Origin: Tachypleus tridentatus
Taxonomy: Eukaryota > Arthropoda > Merostomata > Xiphosura > Limulidae
Direction of reading: 5' to 3'
NCBI RefSeq assembly: GCF_004210375.1
Contig: NC_134834.1
Coordinates: 137,921,009-137,985,008 of the forward strand
DNA length: 64,000 bases
Positions within the stretch are counted from its first letter, which is position 1; every line of letters begins with the position of its first letter. Both the position numbers and the translations under genes were made by a program. The notes under the pieces are model-generated. The model did not search any database. It saw nothing but the letters and a program-made list of their open reading frames with translations, and was not told where the DNA came from. Positions 36,018 through 48,174 of this stretch are shown piece by piece.

Positions 36018-37312
36018 CAGTGGTACCTCAGTTCTCGAACTTAATCTGCTCCAGATGGCTGTTAGAAAACCAATTTGTTTGAAAACCGAATCAATTTTTC
36101 CCATAAGAAATACTGTAAATTAAATTAATCCGTTACAGACCTCCAAAAATTACGCATTATGAAGCATTTTAAGTAAAAATATTGCTTATTTATACCTGTA
36201 TAATAATACTTACATGCATAAAGTCAACCACAAAGACTATAAGCACAATAAAAAAATAAATGAAAATTTAACTGCATTTTACCTGTGCTGAGGAGAGCTG
36301 ATGGCGTAAGTGAAAGGTGGTGAGGAACGTGGAGAGTAGGAGGGTTATTATTGTTTGGAAGAGGAGTCACCTTCTATAAAAACGTCAGGTAACGCTCCTT
36401 CTGAGATTATTTCCCTTTTCTGTCTCTTTGCACCGCTACAACCTGCTTGAGACTTACTGGATCTATTTCTCACTAAAAACTTGTCTAATGAGGTTTGTTT
36501 CTGCCTGGCACCCTAGGGCCCCATGTCTCACCACATTATGTATGCCACTTCGCTTCCTAAATTTTTCAAACCACCCCCTACTAGCATTAAAGGCATCACT
36601 TGTATCAGCACTTCCAGGGGTGTTTTTCAGGAGGTCAGCATGCAACTGCTTTCCTTTCTAACAAATGATGGTCTCAGAAATACTATCACCAGCTAACTGT
36701 TTTTCGTTTACCCAAATCAACAACAGTTTTTCTACCTCTTCCATTGTTTGTGATCTTTGTTTTGTAAGCACTGTCACTACTTTTGCAACATCAGCTCCTT
36801 TGATGACCTCTTTATTTTTCAGTATGGTGCAGACTGTAGACTTCGCCATACCAAACTGTGTAGCAAGGTCAGACACACGAACACCACTCTCATACTTCGC
36901 TATGAGATATTTTTTCACCTCTATTGTGGCTCTAACAACTTTTCTTTTTGGTTTGCTGCTTTCATTACCCTTCTTTGACCCCATGGTGGCTTATTTAATC
37001 AAAATATTTAGAAAAACGACAAAAAAAAAACAAAACAAAAAGGAAAACGAGAACGTTCACAGCAGATTTTAGCGGGGGTGTGGACTGAGCGACAGGTGCG
37101 AGTAAAATGTTTTGTGCAAGCTTGGTGTGGGCCGAAAATGGTCGAAGGGTTGTTCGGATCATTAGTCGGGTTATTTCGGGGGTTCGGGCCACGACAGCTT
37201 GGTTCGGGAACCGAGTTTATGTTCAACAACCGAGACATTTTTTTTCTTAAACAATATGTTCGAAAACTGAATTGTTCGAGAAGGGAGTCGTTCGAGAACC
37301 GAGGTACCACTG
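36018..37312 (-). mobile_element. Tigger/pogo-type DNA transposon, internally deleted, with TIRs and TA target
   Basis: Terminal inverted repeats CAGTGGTACCTCAGTTCTCG (36018) and CGAGAACCGAGGTACCACTG (ending 37312) are each bordered by TA (36016-36017, 37313-37314), the expected target duplication. Further subterminal copies of the GTTCGAGAA/GTTCGAAAAC type lie near the right end. It encodes the N-terminal half of a CENP-B/Tigger-like transposase on the minus strand (separate entry) but lacks the DDE catalytic region. At 1,295 bp it is a non-autonomous deletion derivative. The TIRs are still well matched, so it is younger than the tandem arrays around it. Confidence 0.92.
36463..36984 (-). 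pseudogene. Tigger/CENP-B-like transposase, DNA-binding half, one internal stop
   Basis: ATG at 36984. The start MGSKKGNESSKPKRKVVRAT leads into a CENP-B N-terminal helix-turn-helix (KKYLIAKYESGVRVSDLATQ, then FGMAKSTVCTILKNK). A second DNA-binding half follows: LLIWVNEKQLAGDSISETII, then an in-frame stop (TAG) at 36658, then in the same frame HADLLKNTPGSADTSDAFNA and SRGWFEKFRKRSGIHNVVRH. The family normally reads a charged residue where the stop is. The protein ends shortly after at 36460, and the whole catalytic DDE domain expected next is absent. CENP-B-type domains bind the element's own terminal repeats. Plus-strand frames over the same bases are shadows. Confidence 0.88.
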
Positions 37313-38049
37313 TATATGGAAACTGATCGTATATTTGGATATCAATTTTTTCTTGAGTATGATTTTATCACAATATATAAAATTAACACAAAATATTAAT
37401 CAATAGCTTATGACATACTGAAATTAGTATATCAGTGCAATAGTTCCTGTAAACTGAGAACTTATTTCAAGATGTGAGATTAAATTATACCCACCTTTTC
37501 AAAACTAAAAATGTATACTATTTAATAGTCTGCTGAAAAATGCCAATTCATCGTATTCTAGAAGTTATAAAACTGTGAAAGAGTCAAATCAAATAATTAC
37601 GAACGAAGCTGAACTGAACTGAAACAGTGAATTATTGACCATAAAATAAGTTATATATTTTTCTCCTGAATTTTCTTGATTTTTAAACATCATAATTTGT
37701 GAAAAGAGAACTAAATTTTTACTACTCAAAAACATTGTTAAGTTGTTAGAAATTCTAATTGTATTTTTTTTAAAAAAAGCCCATAAATGAAGTGATAAAT
37801 ATCACAAAAATTACAAATTAGGTAGATAGCGCAAGGGAAAAACTCTGAGGAGTTCATTTTTCATAAAAAGTATGCTAAACTGTATTAAGATGTTATAGAT
37901 ACATATTTGCACCAACATATCTGTTTCAAATAACAGTAATATATTGTTAATGTGCTTATAACAATTTTAAATACGATTCAGTTTTAGTGCTTTCTTTAGG
38001 GAAACTGAAGATTGGAATCAACAGAAGGTTGTTACACCTAATCAGATAT
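37313..38049. other. intron 1 sequence, no feature seen
   Basis: AT-rich, nothing recognised between the Tigger element and the next SINE. Confidence 0.5.
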
Positions 38050-38320
38050 TGGCCCAGCATGACCAGGTGGTCAAGGAACTCGACTCGTACTCCGAGGGTC
38101 GTGAGTTCGAATCCCCGTCACACTAAACATCCTCGCCCTTTTAGTCATGAGGGTGTTATAGTGGTACGATCAATCCCACTATTCGTTGGTAAAAGAGTAG
38201 CCCAAGAGTTAGTAGTGGGTGGTGATGACTAGCTGCCCCCCCTCTAGTCTTTGCTAAATTAGGGACTGCTAGTTCAGATAGCTGTCGTGTAGCTTTGCGC
38301 GAAATTCAAAACAAACCAAA
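38050..38320 (+). repeat. SINE family A, full length, 13-bp TSD (one mismatch)
   Basis: Head GGCCCAGCATGACCAGGTGG and B-box GTTCGAATCCCC, then the complete family body and a GCGCGAAATTCAAAACAAAC tail. Flanks CCTAATCAGATAT (38037-38049) and CCTAATTAGATAT (38321-38333) form the target-site duplication. Confidence 0.92.
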
Positions 38321-39459
38321 CCTAATTAGATATCAACCGTGACTATGACGACAGTTTTGGTGAAATGGAATCACATACCACAACCGCAGAGAGAGAGCGC
38401 TATCACCCAGATGGTCAGACTAATTTTTAAACCGTGCTTGTCAAGGCCTGGGATTGACTTATCAATGCAGGCCAATAACACTTTTCTTTTGAATTACGAA
38501 TAGGAAAGGCCGGAGTTAGAAGCATAATTACAAAGACAGAACTGTGCTGGACAAGTTGCTTGAAACGCTATCGATCGGAAGAACATTTTTTTCCTGAAGG
38601 ATGTATACAGGCCGAACCATATTCGCGTTTCCCAATTGGGTTCCTCAGCCACGAACCTGATCACGAATGCGTAACTTGCATGGACTGCGAGCATTGCTTC
38701 CCTACGTCCTTTCATTCGTGCATGTCACAAGCATATTTGTACTAGGTAGCTATCAAAACAAAAGATTTTCCTTATGGCCATTCAACTAGGACGTTAATCG
38801 TATGGAGATTCATACTGTACGTAACAACAAAGAAGAAGCTTTCTAATAACGAGTCGCTAGTATTGACAGTATCTTATTATCCTAGTGGCGTTTATTCAAG
38901 TCTGGAATGCGAGTATCTAGGAGCTATCTATAGAATGCGGATACTACCTGAACTGAGGCGTATCAAGTGATCGGAATTTGTTTCACATTTTGTGTTTATA
39001 AGGCTCTGGTCTTGTCGAAAATACCAGAATATTAATTCTAGTAAACAAATAATATTTTACTGACCGAACAAATGACATTATAGTTTGGTTATATTATACT
39101 GTATGATGATTATACTAATTATTTCAATTTTCATTTGCTAATTTTGTAGATTTGTAAATAATAGAATGATCCAAAATGTTCTGTATTTCCATTTATTATT
39201 ATCAGCATACTCTGAGTTAGTCAGGTATTTAGATTTATTCAGTAGTTAGTGCAATAATCTCGAGTATTTATCTAACCTGGATACCATCAAACAAAAGTTA
39301 TTCAATAAGCTGCATAAGTATTCTACCTCCGAAGTCAGTTAGTTACGGATGTTGTATTTTAACTCTTGCCTTTCTAATATATCGAATAATATAAAGATTA
39401 GACACCTAATTATTTTATAACAGATATACGATACTACTTATCTGTGTTTCAAGATGATT
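38321..39459. other. intron 1 sequence, no gene seen
   Basis: Two overlapping chance frames on opposite strands at 38494-38745 have no recognisable domain and no splice context. Confidence 0.45.
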
Positions 39460-39970
39460 AACTGCGTAAGAAACGGTCAAATCAGAGCATTAAAACATAC
39501 TATAACGATAATCAAATTATACTGTGATGTTGTTCAGTAAGTAAACAATTTAAAAAGAGCATATAATTATCAGACAAAAATACTTGCTAATCAGTGTATT
39601 AATATTTAATCAATGGTGTAGCATATATTGACCAATCAAAGCATGTAATGGATTTTTAAATACGCTATGTACAGACTAATCACACGATTAGCACCTGATT
39701 ACTAAGTGCATTATATGTTGACTAGTCAAAGTATTAATATACGGTTTATGAGCATTACCATAACGGGTACTGACCGGTCAGAACGTTGGCATTTTTAATA
39801 AGTAAGAGAATATAGTCATTAATCTAAATACAAATACTATTTGTATGTTAACATATTTAAGCTTGATATTTGGTTTAAAATTTTGATCATGTAAGCTGTA
39901 ACATTTCACCCACAATATAACAGTTAATCAGTCTGTGTATTAATACTGAGTTTCTTCTTTTTGGTATGAT
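39460..39970. repeat. short degenerate tandem array (unit about 55-65 bp, tentative)
   Basis: Recurring words such as ATATTGACCAATCAAAGCAT, TACAGACTAATCACACGATT, GTTGACTAGTCAAAGTATTA and TACTGACCGGTCAGAACGTT suggest a decayed repeat of eight or so units. Confidence 0.45.
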
Positions 39971-40184
39971 ATTTCTTTGAAATTGTTTTCGTAGTAAATA
40001 TTACAAACGTATTATAGCTTAGAATATGAAGTAATTGTATCTATTTTTAGATAAGATTGTAAAAAGTATTAGTATGTTTACGTTATTCCTGTTCTGATAA
40101 AGAATAAGATGTTATGTTTAGATCAATAACAACCTTATAAGTTAATAAAAACAAAAAAAAATTGTCTGGTCTTTCTTTAGATTT

Positions 40185-40290
40185 TATTTTGGAGAGAACA
40201 ACGTCATCTTCAAAGAACCGAGTAAGGTCGAAACGTTTTTCTCTTCTTTATGAATGAAAGTGTTAATACTCATGCCAGCCGTTCTGAGAA
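40185..40290. repeat. inverted-repeat family member, left arm lost
   Basis: The right half matches 28.1 and 54.1 kb: AGTAAGGTCGAAACGTTTTT, CTCTTCTTTATGAATGAAAG, then TGTTAATACTCATGCCAGCC. The left part (GAGAACAACGTCATCTTCAA) is scrambled, so no complete hairpin remains. Confidence 0.5.
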
Positions 40291-42437
40291 TTATTTTTAA
40301 TTTACCTATAACAGTTATACAAACGTATGTGATGCCACGTGTTGGTACATAAATTACTTTGTGTTTTTTTTTTTTTTGTTGTTGATTCCTGAAGTTCTGG
40401 CCACAAACAAGACACCCCTTTCTTTCATTCACGCACAAACACATAATATAAAATCAAATTCTTTAGTCACCATGGAAACGAAGTATATACTCCAACCACA
40501 AAACAAGTTAATTGGAATGTACAGAAAATGTAGCGTCGCGCGCTCCACGAGATTTGTCAATGTCTCACGTGGTCTGGACGGATATTACAAATTCGTCTAA
40601 TCGCCCAATTTTAACAGTCAAAGCCAATATAAAAGGGCATGAGAACCGGAACAGGATTAGAGAAGATATTTATACACCATTCCCTACTCCTGTCTTTCCG
40701 TCCTCCTTGTTTCTCATTAAAACCATCCATGCAAGAGAAAAACGGCCTGGACTCCAAGAGTTGATATTGATTGTAGTATGTTGGCGTGGAATATTGCTCG
40801 CGCTTAACATGAGCATACCCGAAGCAGTTACGTACATAAGCATACATCTAGAAATTTAAGACAGTATGATTTCTGCAACTATATAACAAAGTTTAAAATG
40901 TAGGTTATCCCATTTTTGTAAGAATAAACAAATGTTTGTGCTTTCCGTCACTTATTAAATACAATTTCAGAATTTTACACTTGTTTGCATTAGTAATGTG
41001 TAACAGAAATATAAGCAGATAGTTAGATATGCAGAGACGTATTTATATATAATATTCACTTTGCATTACCTTTTATCAATTGATTTCTTAAAGAATGTTT
41101 AAGTACACGTCGTCTAGTATATTTCCCTCTAAACCAATAACAATGGTCTTCGTATTATTCAATCTGTACAAGGATCATACTGGAATTATGGGCAATATTC
41201 ATATACACTGTTTAACTTGTGCACCAATAATAGTATATTTATGAAGTACAACATTAAAACTAAAATTACCTAAGTATTTTTTGTTCAGCAGTGATATACT
41301 TTTACATAAACAAGTTACTATTATAATACGAATCTATATATTTTAACCAAGATAAACTTAAAGGAATGAGTTACTATTACCTAAATGACGTGATTATGTA
41401 TTAAATAATTTACAGAGTCACCGTATAGATGTTTCGAAATAAGTTATTTGTTCCATTTTTAGACTCTTTGCTGTCAATAATTTTCAATTGAAAAATTGGA
41501 CACTCATTGCTAACTCGTTGGTCACTCTTATCTCACCAGATAATGAGAGTTCACTGTTACTCTTAAAGCGTATTTACTGTCTCAACAGTGGAGAGTTCGT
41601 TTTTGTAGCAAATGGATGCAAATAATGAACCCTCTGATTCACAGTGGGACCGCGTACAAATTATTATTGAGAAAAGATAAGTTTAGACACTTGGTAGTAA
41701 TGATAATTTTATTACAATATATAATTCCAATAAAAAAGGACTTATCTAGTATTAAAATATTGGTAATATTCAAATTACAAAACATTTTAAGAGACCTAGT
41801 AGTATAATATTTAGTATTTACTTCAGGTAAAAATATAACCTAGCATGTCTTACATTCACTGTGGAAATTTGCGCATAGAAGCAATATATTTACCATTACA
41901 ATATTATACAATGATGGTTATTTTAAAAATATAGTGATTATGCGCATCGAGTAACAGAAAAAAACAAAAATAACCGAATAACAAAAATAACCTAATAACA
42001 ACTATGATATTTTAGGAAAGAACAACAACACACACACAAAAGAAATAGCGTTGTTGTCTTTCTGAGTCAAGTATGACATGTACAGAGCATTGTCATAAAA
42101 AGAAAATGTTAAATAATCTGATTTATTCTGATAGTGTTGTTCTAATTTCCACGACTGTATTTTTGTTTGTTTAATAGTATTTTGCAAGGAAGATGGGAAG
42201 TGTGATTTTGTGAAACATGTACTTCAACATCTTTATCTTTCCTAACTTATCATAATTAATTCTCAAATGCTACTCTAATTCCACTCTTGAACTCACTGTG
42301 CCTTCAGAAAAAAAAGGTTGGCCGAAGTCAATAAATATTTAATAAAAACTGTCTTGGTGATCATGTAGCAGGATAAAAAATAGAAAGATAGCGATTAACT
42401 GATAATTAGAAATTGATGGTGCTTTTCTCTCCGACTT
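40291..42437. other. intron 1 sequence, no gene seen
   Basis: Open frames at 40361-40600, 40512-40859 and 40611-40847 overlap on both strands with no shared motif. A GTCACCATGGAAAC string at 40466-40479 resembles an RFX X-box imperfectly. Confidence 0.45.
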
Positions 42438-42714
42438 GGCCCGGCATGGCCTAGCGCGTAAGGCGTGCGACTCGTAATCCGAGGGTCGCGGGTTCGCGCC
42501 CGCGTCGCGCTAAACATGCTCGCCCTCCCAGCCGTGGGGGTGTATAATGTGACGGTCAATCCCACTATTCGTTGGTAAAAGAGTAGCCCAAGAGTTGGTG
42601 GTGAGTGATGATGACTAGCTGCCTTCCATCTAGTCTTACAATGCTAAATTAGGGACGGCTAGCACAGATAGCCCTCGAGTAGCTTTGTGCGAAATTCCCA
42701 AACAAACAAACAAA
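42438..42714 (+). repeat. SINE family A, full length and least mutated, 11-bp TSD
   Basis: The head GGCCCGGCATGGCCTAGCGC, putative anticodon loop CTCGTAA and B-box GGTTCGCGCCC run into the full body and a (CAAA)n tail. Flanks CTCTCCGACTT (42427-42437) and CTCTCCGGCTT (42715-42725) differ by one base. Its head, including the CpG-rich GCGCCCGCGTCGCGC, is almost identical to the copy at 51515. These two probably belong to a younger subfamily. Confidence 0.94.
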
Positions 42715-44085
42715 CTCTCCGGCTTATTGCTTACCTCGAGACTACGGCAAGCACGTGCTCATGAACCAAGAAACGTCCCATTCCTGACAAGCAGAGACAC
42801 TGAAATCGATCAGTCCTGTGTCAGTGTGGTAGTAAGAGTATTCCTTCAATGGGCTATGTAGTACTCGTTAATTATTTTCTATGGACTGTTTGCAGAATCT
42901 AATACGCTTTTTTAAGTTTCAGAAAGAGCAAGCGTATGGCTGTGCACCCAGGCATAATGTATAAATAATATTTACTGAACAGTGTAAAGTAGATTATAAA
43001 GGCGACGCATATTTGGAAAACCTCTTATCCACGTGTTAAAACATAGTGTATAAAGAAAATACTATAGCATGAAGTGGAGGCGGATTGTATTTCTTTGCAC
43101 TACATGCATAGACTGGATAGATAATTCCCCGTTTGTTTTTTTCTGCTTCAAGTAATTCAGTGATTATATTATTTCTTGAATCAAATTCTTAACGTCAGAT
43201 TTTTGCACACAAAAAATTATGATGTTAATTACAGATATTTATTTATTTAATATAAGCATAAATTTTTTGCAAACTGAAAAATAAATAGAAAACTAGTCTT
43301 TACAATGAAACATAACACATATAACTGCATTTATTGTCACCTAGTGCAAAGTAAGGATAGCACCAATGTTTTGAGAGGAAGAATACTTAACAGATTGACC
43401 ACTGGAGTTAGTCATCCCATAGGGCGTCTCCAAAAATAATAAAACTTGATGGTCCATACACATTTTCCTAACACACCCATTTTAACAACCAGTCACCAGA
43501 ATAATGCTACTGATGAATTGTTTATATATATATATATAAGTATTTAGTTAAATCGATAACCTATTAATTCAACTTGTTATTCCAAAGTCTTTAAGTTTAG
43601 CGTTAAAATGTTCCCTATAAAAGTTCAAATACTAAAAATACAACATAATATCAAATGATATTTAACAATTGAAAACGTTAAACTACTGTTTATTTCTTTG
43701 CCACAAGATTTGTTTCTTAACTTCTTTCTTGAATTATTTTACTCACACTTAAACAAATCGTAAATAAATGTGCTTCAAATATCTATTAACTTTCATGTAT
43801 TTGCACCTGCGAAGGTACATGATAAAAACAACAACAACAAACACTTATGTGTTGAAGATAAAACTGCTTTCAGATTAATTCTTGCCTATTTTTATTGCCC
43901 ATGTACCTATTACAATTTGATTTCTAGCAAATATATTTCTAATCCCAAGTAGCACTTTATTAAGAGTTTCCTAACTGGACGTTAGATAATATTCTTCAAA
44001 ACCTTCGTGTACACTTACATTACTTCAGACAGTACTCGTACTCTTTGAGACTATGAGTGCACTATAGTGCCTCGATTCACTTGAC
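42715..44085. other. intron 1 sequence, no feature seen
   Basis: AT-rich with a (TA)n run at 43521-43538. The frame at 43770-43952 has no recognisable domain. Confidence 0.5.
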
Positions 44086-44190
44086 GGTGAATACTACTAA
44101 CTAGCTGCATTCCCTATATTGTAGTAATTCAAAATTAGATGATAGACTCTTTTGTAGTTTTGCATGAAAATTATGAATCAACAAACAAAT
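44086..44190 (+). repeat. SINE family A, old 3' fragment
   Basis: ACTAACTAGCTGCATTCCCT, then AATTCAAAATTAGATGATAG, then GTAGTTTTGCATGAAAATTA. Recognisable only by alignment to younger copies. Confidence 0.55.
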
Positions 44191-44272
44191 AAGCTTTTTA
44201 ATTTCTGATATGACTGTTAGTATTAATGACTACAGCACTTAATAAAGGCTTAGCGTCTAAACTTCATGCAGT

Positions 44273-44548
44273 TTGGGTATGGTTTTTGTTTTTAATTTCG
44301 CGCAAAACTACATGAGGGCTATGTGCGTTAGTGTCCGTAATTTAGCAGTGTAAGACTAGAGAGAAGGCAGATAGTCATCACCACCCACCGCCAACTCTTG
44401 GGCTACTCTTTCACCAACGAATAGTGGGATTGACCGTCACATTATAAAGCCCCCACGGCTGAAAGGGCGACCATATTTGGTATGACGGGGATTCGAACGC
44501 GCGACCTTCGGATTACGAGCCGAGTGCCGTAACCACCATGCTGAGCCT
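44273..44548 (-). repeat. SINE family A, full length, 13-bp TSD (one mismatch)
   Basis: Reverse-strand copy with tRNA head GGCTCAGCATGGTGGTTACG at the right end. Flanks AACTTCATGCAGT (44260-44272) and AACTTTATGCAGT (44549-44561). Confidence 0.92.
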
Positions 44549-46636
44549 AACTTTATGCAGTAAAACTTATAAAGTCGTAAGTGTATTTAGCAGCACTTAT
44601 TATATACATATTTTATATTTCCATTTTATATAATGTTCTTTTTTCACACTTGTAACTTTCTATGGTCCAAAAATGAATACTCTTTTCTTTACAATTGCAT
44701 GAAGTAAGGCGTTTAAGGTAAGGTATTTTACGTCTACTTACTGAAGTCTGCCAACTGCTACCTGACACTATTCATAAAGTGACATACATGTATTCTACTC
44801 ATCTTCGTTACATTGGACTGCTGTTCTGGGATTTCACTCCATCCATAAAAAAAACCTTAGTCTTTAAAACGTGCTGTTTGTCGGTATCATGCGGTACTGT
44901 GGAAGGAAATTCGAAACCTCTAAAGCTGTTAAAGATCAAAAGTTTCTATGTAATACATTAAACATCTTAAATATAAATTCAAAATCAAATGTACAGTTCA
45001 TTAAAATGAAGATGTTGGTTTTTTTTTTCTAACTGAACAACACTAAAAGTAAAGAGTGAATCTAGCTTAGAAATCTGATGCTTTTATAATAAAGATTTAG
45101 TGAAAAGTTGCAAACGTTTCTAAACACACATCAGGAAGTTGAAATGTGAACACGTAATATCCTCTCTTTACATATTTGTAATAAGTATCAAAACCGGAAC
45201 AAGAGTTCCTATCTTTTATTGTCCACATGTAAATCAAAATGCTAAGAGACATATCAAAGTGACCAAAAGAAAATGTTGAAAATCTTATGATCTAAGAAAC
45301 GTCAAGTTTGAGTATTTTCTATACCAGAAAAGATAATATATGGTGGGAAAGCGGATTCTGCATAAAACCTCTCTGGAGTTTTTACTCAGAAAATTAATTG
45401 AAAGTAACTTAATACTACATATATGTTAAATATTTTAGTTTTTTTTGTTTAAATTTATAAGTTTTATTAACGATTGGAAACCTACAAATTAAAGGTAAAA
45501 TATGCTCGTTTTCAATGTACAGAGACCTTACCACTCGTATAAATATGCCAGTCTACACTATATGCACGTTTGTATGGATGGATAAACAAGCAGATAGATA
45601 TACAAATACATAAATATCAAGAAAGAGGTACACAGTTTCAATCAAGAGCAGAACCATCATGTCCTAATCAATATACACACATGCCTTCCGTGTTTTAGTC
45701 AGAGCTAAATCAACAGCAGTCAACCACACACATACAAAAACAACTTGGTATTTAGAGTGCCATTTTATTGCTTCGTTTTTCGGTTACGTTATGAAGAAAC
45801 TGACAACATTATTAGATTTATATCCAACAGTGTTTCTCATTTAAGGGATAACCTTCCTTAACAGAAATCAAACCATGAAGGTAAAGTAGACACATCTATC
45901 TTTTACAGTCAGTTAGGTTCAGATATTAGATTTAAGTCCTATTAACTAATTCCTTTCAAATCTCACGTTGTATGTTACTACGACGATGTTTTCTTTGTCA
46001 CTAAACAAGAATATGTGACTTTACAACAAAATCAATTTAACAATAACCAAAGTGATAATTAAAAGTAACTTTAGAACATTTTCTTCACATTTGATCTTCG
46101 TTAGCGAATACAAAATGTGTTTCTCTCGTCCTTGTGTTTACGTAATCATGCAGTAAAAAAACCCTTCTAATATTTTACTAAACGGTAGACAGTATTACAA
46201 TATATTAAAGATATTTCAATTAAAGCACAAAAAATAACAAAGAATTCTCTTAGAAAATATGATCATTTGGAAATATAGAATAGAACATAGTCTTATTTAC
46301 GGTGGAAAGGCAATAGAAGATACTCGTATTAGATTCACCCAGATTCCAACTTATGAATTTTATTAGATCTTTACATGCTACTTGTAAAGGGATTTAATCA
46401 GAAGATAGTTTAATGGAAAGATCAGAATACCATTTTTATATAATTGAAATTTCTTTAGACATGAAATTTCTTAACAATCAACGCTCCTGACCATTTATAT
46501 TGCTAAGAAGTTAATGTTTTGATCTTTGATTTGTATCTATCAAGTTTAATATTATATATACTTTATGTATACTTTACTGATTAAAAACTAGAACGTTGCT
46601 TTTGACTTACATCTGCACATCTTCTTCCATCTTGGA
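44549..46636. other. intron 1 sequence, no feature seen
   Basis: AT-rich. The frame at 44779-44961 has no recognisable domain. Confidence 0.5.
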
Positions 46637-46684
46637 CAGCTAGATAGCCTATTGTGTGGCTTTATGTTCAATTTCAAACAAACA
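46637..46684 (+). repeat. SINE family B, 3' tail fragment
   Basis: CTAGATAGCCTATTGTGTGG, then CTTTATGTTCAATTTCAAAC, corresponds to GATAGCCCATTGTGTAGCTT and TGTGCTTAATTCAAAAC. Confidence 0.65.
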
Positions 46685-47134
46685 TTGAGCATTTCCATTG
46701 TATCGGAAAGTAGAGTGCCTTATCTCAGAATACTGTTTTTTAAAATTTAAAAGAAAATGCGCCCACTTACATTACATATATCAAATGTCTTCTGAAGATG
46801 TCAAATAAAGAAATGTTCGGTTTTGTTTCTCCAGATTTCAGAAAAATTTATTAAATTTACAAAGAACAGTGTACATATTTAATTTTCCTAAATATTTTCA
46901 GTAATTTGGATTGTAAATAATTTACGCAATTTTTATATGTTTAAATAAAACTCAAATTTACAGACAGATACCCCAACGCTAGTAATCATTTTTCTTTTCT
47001 AAAAAAGGGGAAGTACAAGTGTTATTTCTATAACTTACGGTTTATTTTTCTGTCTGTGTTTCGTATTTTAATTAATTATATTTCAGTTCACATTTTTGAA
47101 ACTGGACTTTATTATATTTTTCTCTTACCTTCAG

Positions 47135-47272
47135 CCTAGCACCGGAAAAGAAGAGATTGTTTACAAAAAAGTAGCTGTTGTTGAAAACTTTTTCGACATC
47201 ATCTATGAAGTTCACGTAGATATGGACTTACGGAGCGGCAAGCATGCTGGTCAGAAACGAACGTATAAAACT
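47135..47272 (+). CDS. NOL4: NOL4-like protein, coding exon 2 (residues 144-189)
   Basis: Exon of 46 codons between a polypyrimidine-AG acceptor (TCTCTTACCTTCAG|CCT) and a consensus donor (ACT|GTAAGT at 47273), phase 0 at both ends. The product starts PSTGKEEIVYKKVAVVENFF and contains DIIYEVHVDM and KHAGQKRTYK. Vertebrate NOL4 has RRVAVVEDFFDIIY and then IRKHAGQKRTYK in the same order and spacing, so exon 1 joins here directly with no missing exon evident. The frame is open upstream into the intron, but the acceptor and homology fix the start. The last 7 bases of this exon and the first 108 bases of intron 2 are duplicated 506 bp downstream. Confidence 0.94.
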
Positions 47273-47380
47273 GTAAGTTTTATCTAGTCTTATCTTCTGC
47301 TCATCAAAACAACATGACTTTCTCACTGTTTTAACGTGTAGAGTTAATGTAAGAAGTTGTATCACAGAGGAAAGTAACGC
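47266..47380 (+). repeat. 115-bp direct repeat, copy 1 (spans exon 2/intron 2 junction)
   Basis: Starts TAAAACTGTAAGTTTTATCT and ends AGAGGAAAGTAACGC. Identical to copy 2 at 47772-47886 except one base (GACTT versus GGCTT). Confidence 0.95.
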
Positions 47381-47771
47381 AATAGACATTTATTTCTCTG
47401 TGTAGTTTTCTGCTCAGTTCTTACAGAACGTATATGAAACATATTTCTTTCTCTCTTCTCTATGTTTTATTTTCATGTATATATCCAGAAATATAGCTAT
47501 CAGTCTCTGTATGTGCCTATTAGTCAGTTAATTTGAACGTATTTGTTTATTCTACTGTCTGTCTGTAGCTATATATTTCTGTTTGATATTGAGTTGGCCT
47601 GGGAAAAGTCATGTTACAATATTATGAGTAAACGATGCTATTATATTACACACGTCATGTTTCAATCGTTACACAACCAAAAACAAGTGTAATTTTTAAA
47701 GGATTCACAGTTTAACGATAGAACTACAAATACGTAACAAACTGTAGATATAGTTATAACGGATTTGCTAT

Positions 47772-47886
47772 TAAAACTGTAAGTTTTATCTAGTCTTATC
47801 TTCTGCTCATCAAAACAACATGGCTTTCTCACTGTTTTAACGTGTAGAGTTAATGTAAGAAGTTGTATCACAGAGGAAAGTAACGC
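47772..47886 (+). repeat. 115-bp direct repeat, copy 2 (decoy splice donor)
   Basis: Near-identical copy of the exon 2/intron 2 junction, 506 bp downstream in intron 2, including TAAAACT|GTAAGT at 47779. It ends a few bases before the Tc1-like relic at about 47895. The single mismatch in 115 bp implies a recent event. Confidence 0.95.
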
Positions 47887-47894
47887 TATATATT

Positions 47895-48098
47895 TATAGT
47901 GGACACAGTGGAGGAGGTTCCATCATGATCTGGGGTGCTTTCTGCTTCCATGGAACAATGGAACTTTAGGTTATACAGAGGCGTCAAACAGCACTTTGCT
48001 ACATTGGCATGTTAGAGAGAGCATCCTTATAGACTGAAGGCCCTCGCTTGTGTGGAAATGACTGGATCTTTCAGCAGGACAACGCTGCAACTTATTTT
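47895..48098 (+). pseudogene. Tc1-like transposase relic, catalytic region
   Basis: The plus-strand frame reads GHSGGGSIMIWGAFCFHGTM, then RRQTALCYIGMLERASL, a stop, TEGPRLCGNDWIFQQDNAAT. This is the Tc1 catalytic core: GGGSxMxWG strand, then the WxFQQDNAxxH block carrying the second catalytic Asp, with the His lost. Two in-frame stops (after MEL and after ASL). Similarity ends at about 48098, where a T-run begins. A dead fragment lacking the N-terminal domain and the third acidic residue. It is not the same piece as the N-terminal fragment at the window start. Confidence 0.85.
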
Positions 48099-48174
48099 AA
48101 TATTCGTGCTTTTTTTTTTTGAGACAGTATTTTTTTACATTGTTGGTTTGCTACAGTTAATATACTATACACCT

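Noticed and set aside
36665..37072. 135-codon plus-strand open frame and other frames over the Tigger element
   Set aside because: Antisense to the CENP-B-like transposase, whose conserved domains establish the minus strand as coding.
38494..38745. overlapping 61- and 73-codon frames on opposite strands
   Set aside because: No domain, no splice context; Cys-rich composition alone is not evidence.
42438..42512. possible tRNA gene
   Set aside because: Has A- and B-box-like words but is the head of a SINE with target-site duplication; the acceptor stem is not convincingly paired. The same applies to the heads at 3339, 32468, 33435 and 38050.
47662..47871. 69-codon minus-strand open frame
   Set aside because: Overlaps the second copy of the 115-bp duplication in antisense; no homology.
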